A DNA stretch of 10,853 nucleotides. Origin: Eutrophocola sp964601805 (GTDB lineage: Bacteria; Pseudomonadota; Gammaproteobacteria; Pseudomonadales; Pseudohongiellaceae). This document shows positions 1-6,250 of this stretch, piece by piece. Positions within the stretch are counted from its first letter, which is position 1; each line of letters opens with the position of its first letter. The stretch is from the NCBI GenBank assembly GCA_964601805.1, contig CAZROW010000081.1:1-10853 (forward strand), given 5' to 3'. The position numbers and the translations under genes are program-made. The notes under the pieces are model-generated. The model was not told where the DNA came from, ran no database searches, and was given only the letters and a program-made list of their open reading frames with translations.

Positions 1-77
1 CGAATTTCTCCACACAGAATAAAAAAAACACCTCGGATTCAGCTTTCCCCAAACCACGGCGATGCGGTAAAACGCGT

Positions 78-102
78 GCCGGTTCAAGCCCGGCATCTGT
101 TA
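78..102 (+). other. tRNA T-arm-like hairpin, possible tRNA remnant
   Basis: GCCGG-TTCAAGC-CCGGC (78-94) has the 5-bp stem and 7-nt TTCRANY loop of a tRNA T-arm. Just upstream, ATGCG-GTAAAA-CGCGT (62-77) can fold like the long variable arm of a class II tRNA (Ser/Leu type). I cannot find a matching 5' acceptor strand, D-arm or anticodon arm in 1-61, and no CCA follows. It is therefore not an intact tRNA gene; it may be a decayed 3' fragment, such as an old attachment site, or a chance hairpin. Confidence 0.25.
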
Positions 103-172
103 CAGAATATCTCCTAGAAAACTGTTGAATTACAGGCTAACCTCAATCCCAGAGTTTACACACAGCCGATAG

Positions 173-189
173 GGAGAGCGCAGCTCTCC
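173..189. repeat. Small perfect hairpin in the gene-free 5' region
   Basis: GGAGAGC-GCA-GCTCTCC is a 7-bp perfect inverted repeat with a 3-nt loop. Neither strand has a T-run after it, so a Rho-independent terminator is unlikely. The whole 1-310 stretch holds no convincing ORF. Besides this hairpin and the T-arm-like fold at 62-94, I see only the ribosome binding site of the following gene. Confidence 0.4.
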
Positions 190-310
190 TGAATCACCAA
201 TACCAAAAAGCTTACCCCCGGGTGCTTTACTATCCGCCACGAAGCAAATATCTGAAATCGAAAGCCAAAGTTACTGGTCCTGATACCATGAAACCAATTA
301 GGATAAGTTC

Positions 311-922
311 ATGAAAAAACTCTTTTGCCTGGTTACCTTACTCCTAGCCTCCGTCCTCCCCTCCGCCCATGCCCAGAACGAACTCGGCGAAGTCAGCTTT
401 GCCATCCTGGCCCTGGATGTAGACGGGCCGAGCCGCCGTTTGCTGGAAAATGCCCTGGTGGAACGCCTGCGCGAGAATGAGTACAAGGTTGCAGCCAGTT
501 ATCCGGTTATTCGCAGTGTCGATAACATCGAGACCAGCACCGTGCGTACCCGGCTGGCAGCTGCCGATTTTGATGCCGTGCTGGTCATTCGGCCCGTGGA
601 TATTGGCCGACGTGCCACCATCGAGTCAGTCCAGGAATTCCTGAACCCCGGAAATTACCAGACCATTGCCGAGTTCGTGGAAGACTACCGGGGGGCGAAG
701 TTTGACTCCCGGGCCGTCATTCATGTGGTGGGTTTCATCCTGGACGACACCCGTTCCTTGCCCGTCTGGCAGGGAGTGATGTGGTTTGATGAGGATACTC
801 ATACCGTTCAGGAGAGTTTGAACAAGATTGTGGACCTGGTGGAATACAACCTGAATCATTATCGGCCGGCTATCAGGAGCCAGCTGGGCTTGCCGGCAAT
901 GGCTCCTGAAGCAACTGACTAG
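311..922 (+). CDS. Small exported protein of unknown function
   Basis: This 203-residue protein is not one I recognise. Residues 1-21 form a classical Sec signal peptide: MKK, a hydrophobic core, then SAHA before QN, fitting an AxA-type signal peptidase I site. The mature part is about 180 residues, with no cysteine and no further membrane segment, so a soluble periplasmic protein is expected. The pattern (DFDAVLVIRPVD near residue 90, then VWQGVMWFDED near 155 and a final amphipathic helix) resembles small alpha/beta periplasmic or lipoprotein families such as DUF4136, but the likeness is too weak to name one. The ATG is supported by TAGGA about 7 nt upstream. It ends in TAG 8 bp from the stop of the convergent amidohydrolase, with no hairpin between them. 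Confidence is high for the gene and low for function. Confidence 0.85.
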   Translation: MKKLFCLVTLLLASVLPSAHAQNELGEVSFAILALDVDGPSRRLLENALVERLRENEYKVAASYPVIRSVDNIETSTVRTRLAAADFDAVLVIRPVDIGRRATIESVQEFLNPGNYQTIAEFVEDYRGAKFDSRAVIHVVGFILDDTRSLPVWQGVMWFDEDTHTVQESLNKIVDLVEYNLNHYRPAIRSQLGLPAMAPEATD

Positions 923-930
923 CCGTCAAT

Positions 931-1914
931 TTAATCCATGTCGAGCTTGAACAGTTCTATGGCATTCTTGCGGCCGATCTGCAGGCGTTCCTCATCGCTG
1001 ATGATCTGGGTGTTATCAAACCAGTCTGCGGCATCTTCCATGCGTTCAAACGGATAGTCGGCGCAAAAGTACAGCCGGTCCTTGCCCAGTTCTTCCAGCG
1101 CACAACGGAACGTGGAATCGTGGAAATTCCCTGAAGTGGTGACATGAAAATGTTCACGAAAATAATCACCCAGCGGACGCTTGCCACGATAGCCGCGAGT
1201 TGAAAACGCCATGCGCGCATCCATCCGCCACAGGTTGTAGGGAATGAATTCTCCCAGGTGACCGATAACCACTTTCAGGTGCTTCACATCCTCGAACAAT
1301 CCCGAGCCACACAACCTGAGAGCATGGGTCCCGGTTTCCACGGTAAAGCCCCAGGGTGAAGATCGAAGCCAGGGTTGGTCCATGATGTTTTTTGACTGTG
1401 AGGGCAACCCCATACGCGGGTGCAGGTAGAAAGGTACATCAAGATCGGCCACCGTTTGCCAGAATTCACGAAACTGGGGATGGTCATAGTAAAGCGCGGT
1501 GTCCGGCGTGTCCTTCTGGGTGAAGCCATTGACCATGGCGCCCACAAAACCCAGCTCCTTCACGCAACGTTCCAGTTCGGCTGCTGCCGCTGCCGGGTCC
1601 TGCATGGGCAAAGCAGCCAATGCCCGGTAACGACCGGGATGACGTTCCACGGCAGCTGCCATGGCAGCATTGCCTTTACGGGCCACCTCGATGGCCTCAT
1701 CGGTGTCCAGGATTGACTGCACCCCTGGTGCATTCAGTGACAATATGGCAAGTTCAATACCCGTGGCATCCATGTAACCCAGACGAATATCGTCCAGATC
1801 GAGTATCTCTTTGGTGAACTGGCTGAAATCGGAGGACTCACCGGCAAAATCGCGGGTTTCCTCGGTCGTTTCGGGAATGGCCATGTGTTCTTCGAAGGCA
1901 ATCTTACCCTTCAT
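931..1914 (-). CDS. Amidohydrolase, gamma-resorcylate/2,3-dihydroxybenzoate decarboxylase-like
   Basis: This 327-residue metal-dependent hydrolase belongs to the amidohydrolase_2 (ACMSD) family, whose best-studied members remove CO2 from hydroxybenzoates without redox chemistry. The sequence begins MKGKIAFEEH, closely like gamma-resorcylate decarboxylase, and keeps the expected metal and catalytic positions: Glu8 and His10 (EEH), His165 (YLHPR), His219 with Glu222 (GHLGE) and Asp286 (ADYPFE). Other family landmarks are LSLNAPGVQ (59-66), AALPMQDP (100-107), FVGAMVNGF (123-131) and HVTTSGNF (257-264). The length matches the family. No signal peptide is present, so it is cytoplasmic. The ATG has AGGAG about 9 nt upstream. 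It follows the cupin gene by 76 bp on the same strand, consistent with a two-gene operon. The substrate cannot be read from sequence: 2,6-dihydroxybenzoate, 2,3-dihydroxybenzoate and 5-carboxyvanillate are all possible for this family. Confidence 0.9.
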   Translation of the reverse strand: MKGKIAFEEHMAIPETTEETRDFAGESSDFSQFTKEILDLDDIRLGYMDATGIELAILSLNAPGVQSILDTDEAIEVARKGNAAMAAAVERHPGRYRALAALPMQDPAAAAAELERCVKELGFVGAMVNGFTQKDTPDTALYYDHPQFREFWQTVADLDVPFYLHPRMGLPSQSKNIMDQPWLRSSPWGFTVETGTHALRLCGSGLFEDVKHLKVVIGHLGEFIPYNLWRMDARMAFSTRGYRGKRPLGDYFREHFHVTTSGNFHDSTFRCALEELGKDRLYFCADYPFERMEDAADWFDNTQIISDEERLQIGRKNAIELFKLDMD

Positions 1915-1990
1915 AGCATGTAACTCCTGCTTTTGTTTAGTAACTGATTAAACGGTTGCTGCCTCTGATCGAGGACAGGTCAATGACAAC

Positions 1991-2434
1991 CTACTTGCTC
2001 ATGATGACGACCAGCTCCCGGTAATTACCCTGCATTTCCCAGGTACCGGTAAAGCCGACAGGCAGCACCAGCGCATCACCGGCCACAAATTCATGGGCAG
2101 TCCCATTGGGTTCAGTGAGAATCAGCTTTCCGCTGAGAACATAGACAAATTCGTCGATATCAGTAGGACGGGTGCGATGATTGGTGGTCGCCGGCGTGGA
2201 CTCGAACATCGAAACACGTAATTCATCGCCCTCAAACAAGGTAGCAACACGCATATTCAACTCACCTGCTTCCAGGATATCGATATAGGCATCCGGAGGA
2301 ACAGAAGTGAGATCAAGTCCAGCCATCTTGTCCCGGTCAAGCCTGACCGGTACTGAACTGTCCGCGGCATATATGCCGTGGGCTGACAAGCAGGCAAACA
2401 ATACAACAAAGAAACGGATAATCGAGTTAGACAT
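1991..2434 (-). CDS. Secreted cupin-domain protein (cupin_3/DUF861-like)
   Basis: A 147-residue protein with an N-terminal signal peptide (MSNSIIRFFVVLFACLSAHG to about IYAAD) and one cupin barrel. The core DEFVYVLSGKLILTE ... AHEFVAGDALVLPVGFTGTWE matches the cupin_3 (DUF861) pattern, with its typical PxGFxGTWE end. The first cupin motif is poor in metal ligands, so a metal-binding enzyme is not assured; a small-molecule binding or accessory role is equally possible. I chose ATG 2434 over the longer reading from 2461 because GGGGGA lies 5 nt upstream and the signal peptide then starts normally. It sits 35 bp after the PilZ ORF and 76 bp before the decarboxylase-like gene, all on the same strand. 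The export signal is unusual beside a cytoplasmic enzyme, so a joint pathway is only inferred. Confidence 0.85.
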   Translation of the reverse strand: MSNSIIRFFVVLFACLSAHGIYAADSSVPVRLDRDKMAGLDLTSVPPDAYIDILEAGELNMRVATLFEGDELRVSMFESTPATTNHRTRPTDIDEFVYVLSGKLILTEPNGTAHEFVAGDALVLPVGFTGTWEMQGNYRELVVIMSK

Positions 2435-2469
2435 GGCTTTCCCCCAGGCTTGAAAAAACAAGCTGTTAA

Positions 2470-2952
2470 TCAGATAAGGTTGTCGACAAAATTTTTGATG
2501 CTAGCGCTGGTGGCGTCATCAATAATGGTAAATTCCAGGCCAACTTCATATTCGTTTTTCTTGCTTTGAACGTACATGGCCTTGGCATACAGGTCTACCA
2601 TATCACTTTTAAAGGGAGACAGGTTCACCCGCATCTTGATATCCGAAAACTGTATGATTTCCTTGAGTGTATTAATCAGCATCCCGCCGTAGCTGATATC
2701 CACGACCTCGCCCTGGAAAATCTCTGGTGCAATGTGCTTGTTTTCAAGCATCTGAAAAGTTACTGGAATCCTGACAGGAATACGCAGGGCTTTCCGGTTT
2801 TCCCTGACCGGCAACTCCAGCCGCTCAGGGTCATTGATGGCCTTGAGCTCAAAAAAGCGTAAGGGCCCCTGCATACCCTTGGCATTGACCTCGTTGATCA
2901 GTCCGGTTTCGATGCTGCCACTGACAAAACTCCAGGTCTGTTCGGACAACAA
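2470..2952 (-). CDS. PilZ-domain ORF carrying the C-terminal tail of a class III cyclase
   Basis: This 160-residue ORF is read from TTG 2952. Residues 46-160 form a PilZ domain, a c-di-GMP receptor, with the RxxxR switch (R53-KAL-R57) and the DxSxxG motif (D85-IS-YG-G90), so binding looks intact. Residues 1-40 (LLSEQTW ... AKGMQGPLRFFELKAI) are not PilZ. They match the end of a class III adenylate/guanylate cyclase domain, where a 'GQILISE...' segment is followed by 'KG...PV..YEL'. The upstream cyclase is in the same frame and stops two codons before this start. The ORF therefore looks like the 3' part of a cyclase-PilZ fusion gene separated by a single amber codon. It may be made by reinitiation (GAGAGGG 6 nt before the TTG), by stop readthrough, or not at all. 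Confidence 0.8.
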   Translation of the reverse strand: MLSEQTWSFVSGSIETGLINEVNAKGMQGPLRFFELKAINDPERLELPVRENRKALRIPVRIPVTFQMLENKHIAPEIFQGEVVDISYGGMLINTLKEIIQFSDIKMRVNLSPFKSDMVDLYAKAMYVQSKKNEYEVGLEFTIIDDATSASIKNFVDNLI

Positions 2953-2955
2953 TAT

Positions 2956-3543
2956 CTACCCTCTCAGTGTATAGGCCTCAATACGTGAGGCAATATTGAC
3001 GTTGGCACCGATGACTGTGTACTCCCTGTAGATATCCGATCCCAGCACACTGGCCACAACTTCTCCTGTATTGATTCCAATACCCATGAACAGGTTGTCC
3101 AGGCCCAGTTCCCTGCCTTTGTCATTCACCTGGTCCATGGCAATCTGCATTTCGATGGCGCATCTCAGGACATTCAGTACGCTGCCCTGCACATCACTTT
3201 CACATTCAAAAAAAGCGATGATGGAATCCCCCATGAACTTGTCCACAACACCGCCATGCCGATCGATGATTTCCACTATGAAGCCGAAAAATTCGTTGAG
3301 CAACCTGATGATCTTTTCCAGTCCGGCCTTCTCGGCAATATAGGTAAACCCGCGCAGGTCAGCTATAAGAATACTGACGTTACGTTTGCCTTTAACATTG
3401 AGAGCAAACTCGTTGTTGTTGAAGACGTCTTCAAGGACCTGGCCAAAGTTGGCTTCTGTAAGGGATTCCGGGCCTTCACCCAGTAATTTAGAGAAACGTG
3501 ACTTGATTTCTTTTTCAAGCTTTTGTTTGTTTAATACTTTCAA
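2956..3543 (-). CDS. Class III adenylate/guanylate cyclase catalytic domain, truncated by in-frame TAG
   Basis: The 195 residues contain most of a class III nucleotidyl cyclase, which makes cAMP or cGMP from the triphosphate. Residues 55-67 (VSILIADLRGFTY) carry the first metal Asp (D62), 98-106 (VVDKFMGD) carry K102 and the second metal Asp (D106), and 175-187 (YTVIGANVNIASR) carry transition-state N183 and R187. At position 180, where adenylate cyclases usually have Asp or Thr, there is Ala, so the nucleotide specificity is uncertain. The protein stops at YTLRG, in the middle of the fold. The missing C-terminal strands are encoded just past the stop in the same frame, at the start of the PilZ ORF. 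No membrane segment or sensor domain precedes the catalytic part; residues 1-50 are a short charged helical lead. The start is TTG with only a weak AGG 8 nt upstream. An in-frame TGA closes the frame 48 nt upstream, with no ATG between. Confidence 0.85.
   Translation of the reverse strand: MKVLNKQKLEKEIKSRFSKLLGEGPESLTEANFGQVLEDVFNNNEFALNVKGKRNVSILIADLRGFTYIAEKAGLEKIIRLLNEFFGFIVEIIDRHGGVVDKFMGDSIIAFFECESDVQGSVLNVLRCAIEMQIAMDQVNDKGRELGLDNLFMGIGINTGEVVASVLGSDIYREYTVIGANVNIASRIEAYTLRG
2959..2965 (-). promoter_or_regulatory. Shine-Dalgarno-like site between cyclase stop and PilZ TTG
   Basis: On the minus strand GAGAGGG immediately precedes the TAG and lies 6 nt from TTG 2952. This is a suitable place for reinitiation or coupled translation of the PilZ half. 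The bases are also ordinary codons of the cyclase fold (end of Leu, Arg, Gly), so the match may be accidental. Confidence 0.35.
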
Positions 3544-3587
3544 TAGCTGAACCTGTGCAATACATTCTTGAATGAAGGGAAATAATC

Positions 3588-3644
3588 ATGCAAGTATACT
3601 TAACTCGCTGTGATTTAATCCATGTCGCAGTCAATCTGCGTTGA
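3588..3644 (+). other. Possible 18-codon leader ORF before the DsbA-family gene
   Basis: An ATG with GAAGGGA about 7 nt upstream opens an 18-codon frame (MQVYLTRCDLIHVAVNLR) that ends in TGA 35 bp before ATG 3680. The ribosome site is better than that of the downstream gene, but so short a frame has no coding statistics and no recognisable attenuator hairpin follows. It may be chance. Confidence 0.15.
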
Positions 3645-3679
3645 TCACACCACAAATATTAACTTCAGGTCAGTTATCT

Positions 3680-4300
3680 ATGAGCGAACAGGAAACTATC
3701 GTACTGGAAATTTTCACAGACTATGTCTGCCCCTGGTGCTATCTGGCCAGCGCCGTGGTGGAAAAAGTGGAGCAGACACATGATGTCGATGTGCATTGGT
3801 CGCCTTTCCCACTGCATCCGGATACCCCCGAAGAAGGTTTATTGCTTTCTTCATTCCTGGGACCGAATCTGGACGCCGTACATGAACGCCTGTACAGCCT
3901 GATGGATGAACTTGGGCTTGAACATTGCGACCGGACCAGGACCTATAACAGCCGCCTGGCGCAGGAACTGGGCATGTGGGCTGACAGCCTGAAAAACGGC
4001 AAGGCGCTGCACAAGGAGCTTTACCGAACCTATTTCGTACGTGATGAAAACCTGGCGCAGGTCCCTGTATTACTGGCTGCCGTCGAACGCGCGGGCCTGG
4101 ACATGGATGCTGCCAGGGCAGTGTTGGAGCAAAGAAGCTATCGCGATGCCGTTGACCAGGCCTGGAGCCGTGCCCGCCAGATGCAGATCACCGGTGTACC
4201 GAGCTTCATCGCCGGCAATTACCTGACTACCGGGTTTCACCCGTACGAGGAACTGAGCAAGTTTATCGAGTATGTTGAGACCCAGAAGGCCAGGGCTTGA
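3680..4300 (+). CDS. DsbA-family oxidoreductase, FrnE-like
   Basis: A 206-residue thioredoxin-fold protein of the DsbA/FrnE (2-hydroxychromene-2-carboxylate isomerase-like) group. The redox motif C17-PW-C20 lies in FTDYVCPWCYLA, directly after the first strand. The helical insert spans about 55-165, and the cis-proline loop is TGVPSF (P174), followed by GFHPYEEL. There is no signal peptide, so it is cytoplasmic, unlike periplasmic DsbA; FrnE-type proteins act as cytosolic disulfide isomerases or oxidoreductases, some linked to oxidative stress. A longer reading from TTG 3641 exists, but ATG 3680 with AGGT about 9 nt upstream gives the normal family N-terminus. It is divergent from the cyclase across a 136-bp gap and converges on the M48 gene across an inverted REP pair. 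It is a single-gene unit by position. Confidence 0.92.
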   Translation: MSEQETIVLEIFTDYVCPWCYLASAVVEKVEQTHDVDVHWSPFPLHPDTPEEGLLLSSFLGPNLDAVHERLYSLMDELGLEHCDRTRTYNSRLAQELGMWADSLKNGKALHKELYRTYFVRDENLAQVPVLLAAVERAGLDMDAARAVLEQRSYRDAVDQAWSRARQMQITGVPSFIAGNYLTTGFHPYEELSKFIEYVETQKARA

Positions 4301-4329
4301 AACCGAGCCAAAAAGCATGAAAAGCATGG

Positions 4330-4366
4330 TTTTCCGGATTTTTATGTCTGGTGTTATACCGGAAAA
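4330..4366. repeat. Inverted repeat downstream of the DsbA-family gene
   Basis: TTTTCCGG (4330-4337) and CCGGAAAA (4359-4366) form an 8-bp stem with a 21-nt loop, 30 bp after the stop of the DsbA-family gene. It could help end transcription, but no T-run follows on the plus strand and the loop is long. A tandem AAAAGCATG pair lies just before it at about 4312-4328. Confidence 0.35.
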
Positions 4367-4379
4367 ATAGCGTTTCTTC

Positions 4380-4514
4380 GTAGGCCGGAAAAGCGTAGCG
4401 TCATCCGGCATGGCGACCAAAGGCCGCCTGGTTTTGGGTAAGATTAAAGTGAGGGCCTGGCTGCCCTGCGGGCACCTTGCCGGATGACGGCGCTTCGCGC
4501 CTCTTCCGGCCTAC
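4380..4514. repeat. Inverted REP pair (REPIN/BIME-like), copy A
   Basis: Arm 1 (4380-4410) starts GTAGGCCGGAA and ends TCATCCGGCA. Arm 2 (4478-4514) is the same unit inverted, ending TTCCGGCCTAC. Each arm is a small imperfect palindrome with GTAG at its outer end, the layout of REP sequences handled by RAYT (TnpA-REP) proteins and very like the enterobacterial REP consensus. Arm 2 has an inner stem GGCGC-GAA-GCGCC; arm 1 is shorter by about 6 bases there. The 67-bp spacer contains a small hairpin (TGCCC-TGC-GGGCA, 4462-4474). The pair fills the space between the convergent DsbA-family and M48 genes. It could fold into one long stem and block readthrough from both sides. No transposase is encoded in the window. 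Confidence 0.85.
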
Positions 4515-4558
4515 GATTCACCGTTCAAGTCCAACGTGTCGTTCCTTGTCCCTTACCC

Positions 4559-6121
4559 CTAGCGAGCGCTGGCGCTCCTGACACTCGCTTCCATCTGTTC
4601 ACTGCTCCACTGCTGGCCCTCGGCAAAACGTAGACCGGAGTTGATATCCACCGAAGTATTTGCTGACAGGTTGCTGATGGTTCGTGACTGCCGGCCAATA
4701 CTCGACCCGATGACGGCAACGAAATCCACGGTAACATCAGCCATATCAATACCTGTGGTGTTGGTTACCCGGGCATAGATTCGTCCATCGGTGCCGGCAA
4801 AAGTCTGGGCAGACAGGTAGGACTGCGGATTATCCTGGACATCCAGGCGCGTGAAGTTCTCGGTGGCTTCCCGAGCCACCTGCCCCTGGGCCTGTGCCGC
4901 CTCCCGAAAGTACTGCTTGGCTATTTCCCGGTCATTTTGCGCCAGGGCCACTTTACCCAGTTCATTCATGGCCACTGCTGTCGGCAGCAGATTCGCACTG
5001 TGCTCCAGGTCCTCTCTTGCCCGGGCACGATCACCAAGACGGGACCAGGCAACACCCCGGCCCAGGTAGTAATCGTAGTATTTGTCATGGTCGGCAATGG
5101 CATCATCATAGGCATCTATGGCTTCACGGTAGTCCTGCTGATACAGGAGGATATCGCCCTTGAGGCCGGAAAACCGGGCTTCCTCGGGCACCATGTCGAT
5201 AGCCGCATCAAGATTCAGCAAGGCCAGGTCAAAATCCTCATCAGCAACAGCACGCTGGGCTTCATCAAACAAGGCGTATGCTTCCTCATTTTCCTCCAGG
5301 AAAGCCATGGCCTGCTGGTATCGTACTTCACCGGTTTCCAGGTCCCTGCCCTGGATTTGTGGCTGCAATTCATCGACCAGGGCCTGGTTATTGGCAACTC
5401 GTTCCTCGGATGGCGGATGACTGGCAAACAGGCCTTCTATCCAGCCGGGATTACGGCCCTCAGAGAGGCGTACAAAGGTACGCTGCAGGCTGACAGCCGC
5501 ACGGGGATCGTAACCTGCACGCAGCATGTACTGGATGCCGTAATAATCGGCTTCCCGCTCCGCTTCGCGCCCATAGGACTGGGTGATCAACTGGGCCCCG
5601 AGTTGCGAGGCACCGACAATATAGTCGGCATAATCATTGTCACTGGCCGCAATGGCACTGGCTACCAGTGCGCCCTGCAACAAGGTACCGCGGGTAATGG
5701 CCTGGGCACCATGGCGTGCCGCGGCATGCACGACTTCATGACCAAGCACTGCAGCCAGTTCCGCTTCGTTATTGAGCTCTGTTAACAAACCGCGATTGAC
5801 CGCAATCTTGCCCCCGGGCAAGGCCCAGGCATTGGGTACGGAGTTGTTGAGCACGACAAACTCGTAGTCCAGGGGACGATCACTGACAGCAGCAATTCGC
5901 TGGCCCACAGTACTGACATACTCGGTTAACACCGGGTCAACCACGAACTCGCCCCCCTGGCTTTGTTGCGACGGTTCATATTGCTCGGCGCCTATCGCTC
6001 TTTCCTGGGATTCGGAAACCAGTGAGATTTCATTGCGGCCGGTTACCGGATTGACCGCGCAGGAAGTCAGTACTGCTGAAACAAGCAGGACAAGCCCGGT
6101 GTAGAGATTTTTGAGAGTCAT
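4559..6121 (-). CDS. M48 family metalloprotease lipoprotein with TPR repeats (BepA-like)
   Basis: A 520-residue zinc protease of the M48 family, fused to TPRs as in the outer-membrane quality-control protease BepA/YfgC. Residues 1-21 are a lipoprotein signal ending LTSC, with C21 lipidated, so it is anchored in the envelope facing the periplasm. The zinc site is H128-EVV-H132 with E188 and D192 in EREAD. SHPPSEER places H235 where BepA has its regulatory switch histidine. Residues about 260-420 hold roughly four TPR-like helix pairs for substrate or partner binding. The last about 90 residues (from about 430) look like a beta-sandwich (YARVTNTTGIDMADVTVDF), similar to FxLYD-type domains; E. 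coli BepA has no such tail. I start at ATG 6121 because AAAGGAG lies 7 nt upstream; an 11-residue longer frame has no such site. It is preceded by a 129-bp gap containing no obvious terminator. Confidence 0.93.
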   Translation of the reverse strand: MTLKNLYTGLVLLVSAVLTSCAVNPVTGRNEISLVSESQERAIGAEQYEPSQQSQGGEFVVDPVLTEYVSTVGQRIAAVSDRPLDYEFVVLNNSVPNAWALPGGKIAVNRGLLTELNNEAELAAVLGHEVVHAAARHGAQAITRGTLLQGALVASAIAASDNDYADYIVGASQLGAQLITQSYGREAEREADYYGIQYMLRAGYDPRAAVSLQRTFVRLSEGRNPGWIEGLFASHPPSEERVANNQALVDELQPQIQGRDLETGEVRYQQAMAFLEENEEAYALFDEAQRAVADEDFDLALLNLDAAIDMVPEEARFSGLKGDILLYQQDYREAIDAYDDAIADHDKYYDYYLGRGVAWSRLGDRARAREDLEHSANLLPTAVAMNELGKVALAQNDREIAKQYFREAAQAQGQVAREATENFTRLDVQDNPQSYLSAQTFAGTDGRIYARVTNTTGIDMADVTVDFVAVIGSSIGRQSRTISNLSANTSVDINSGLRFAEGQQWSSEQMEASVRSASAR

Positions 6122-6250
6122 TGGAGCACTCCTTTGACTGAATCCTTTTGACACATGGAATTTCTCATTCTCAAGCCTATTGGGGACCGGCTGAATCCGC
6201 CCTTAATTCCAGTGGCACTGGCAATGACCTGTTCTATCAATGACATGTAC

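Noticed and set aside
930..943. The 14-15-mer (A)TTTAATCCATGTCG occurs here and again at 3612-3626 in the same orientation.
   Set aside because: One copy overlaps the end of the amidohydrolase gene and the other is intergenic; flanks do not match. A match of this length is only mildly improbable in 10.8 kb.
2440..2465. GCTTG-TTTTTT-CAAGC hairpin (minus strand) between the PilZ and cupin genes as a terminator.
   Set aside because: The T-run is in the loop, not after the stem, and the stem is only 5 bp.
3563..3574. CATTC-TT-GAATG palindrome between the divergent cyclase and DsbA-family genes, a possible operator.
   Set aside because: It is short and occurs once; no matching second site or known regulator motif.
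3609..3648. TGTGA and TCACA half sites before the DsbA-family gene, suggestive of a CRP operator next to a cyclase gene.
   Set aside because: The halves are about 30 bp apart instead of the 6 bp of a CRP site.
4937..5785. Long plus-strand open frame (282 codons) opposite the M48 gene.
   Set aside because: Antisense shadow: the minus-strand frame carries HEVVH, lipobox and TPRs, and this frame has no family features or ribosome site.
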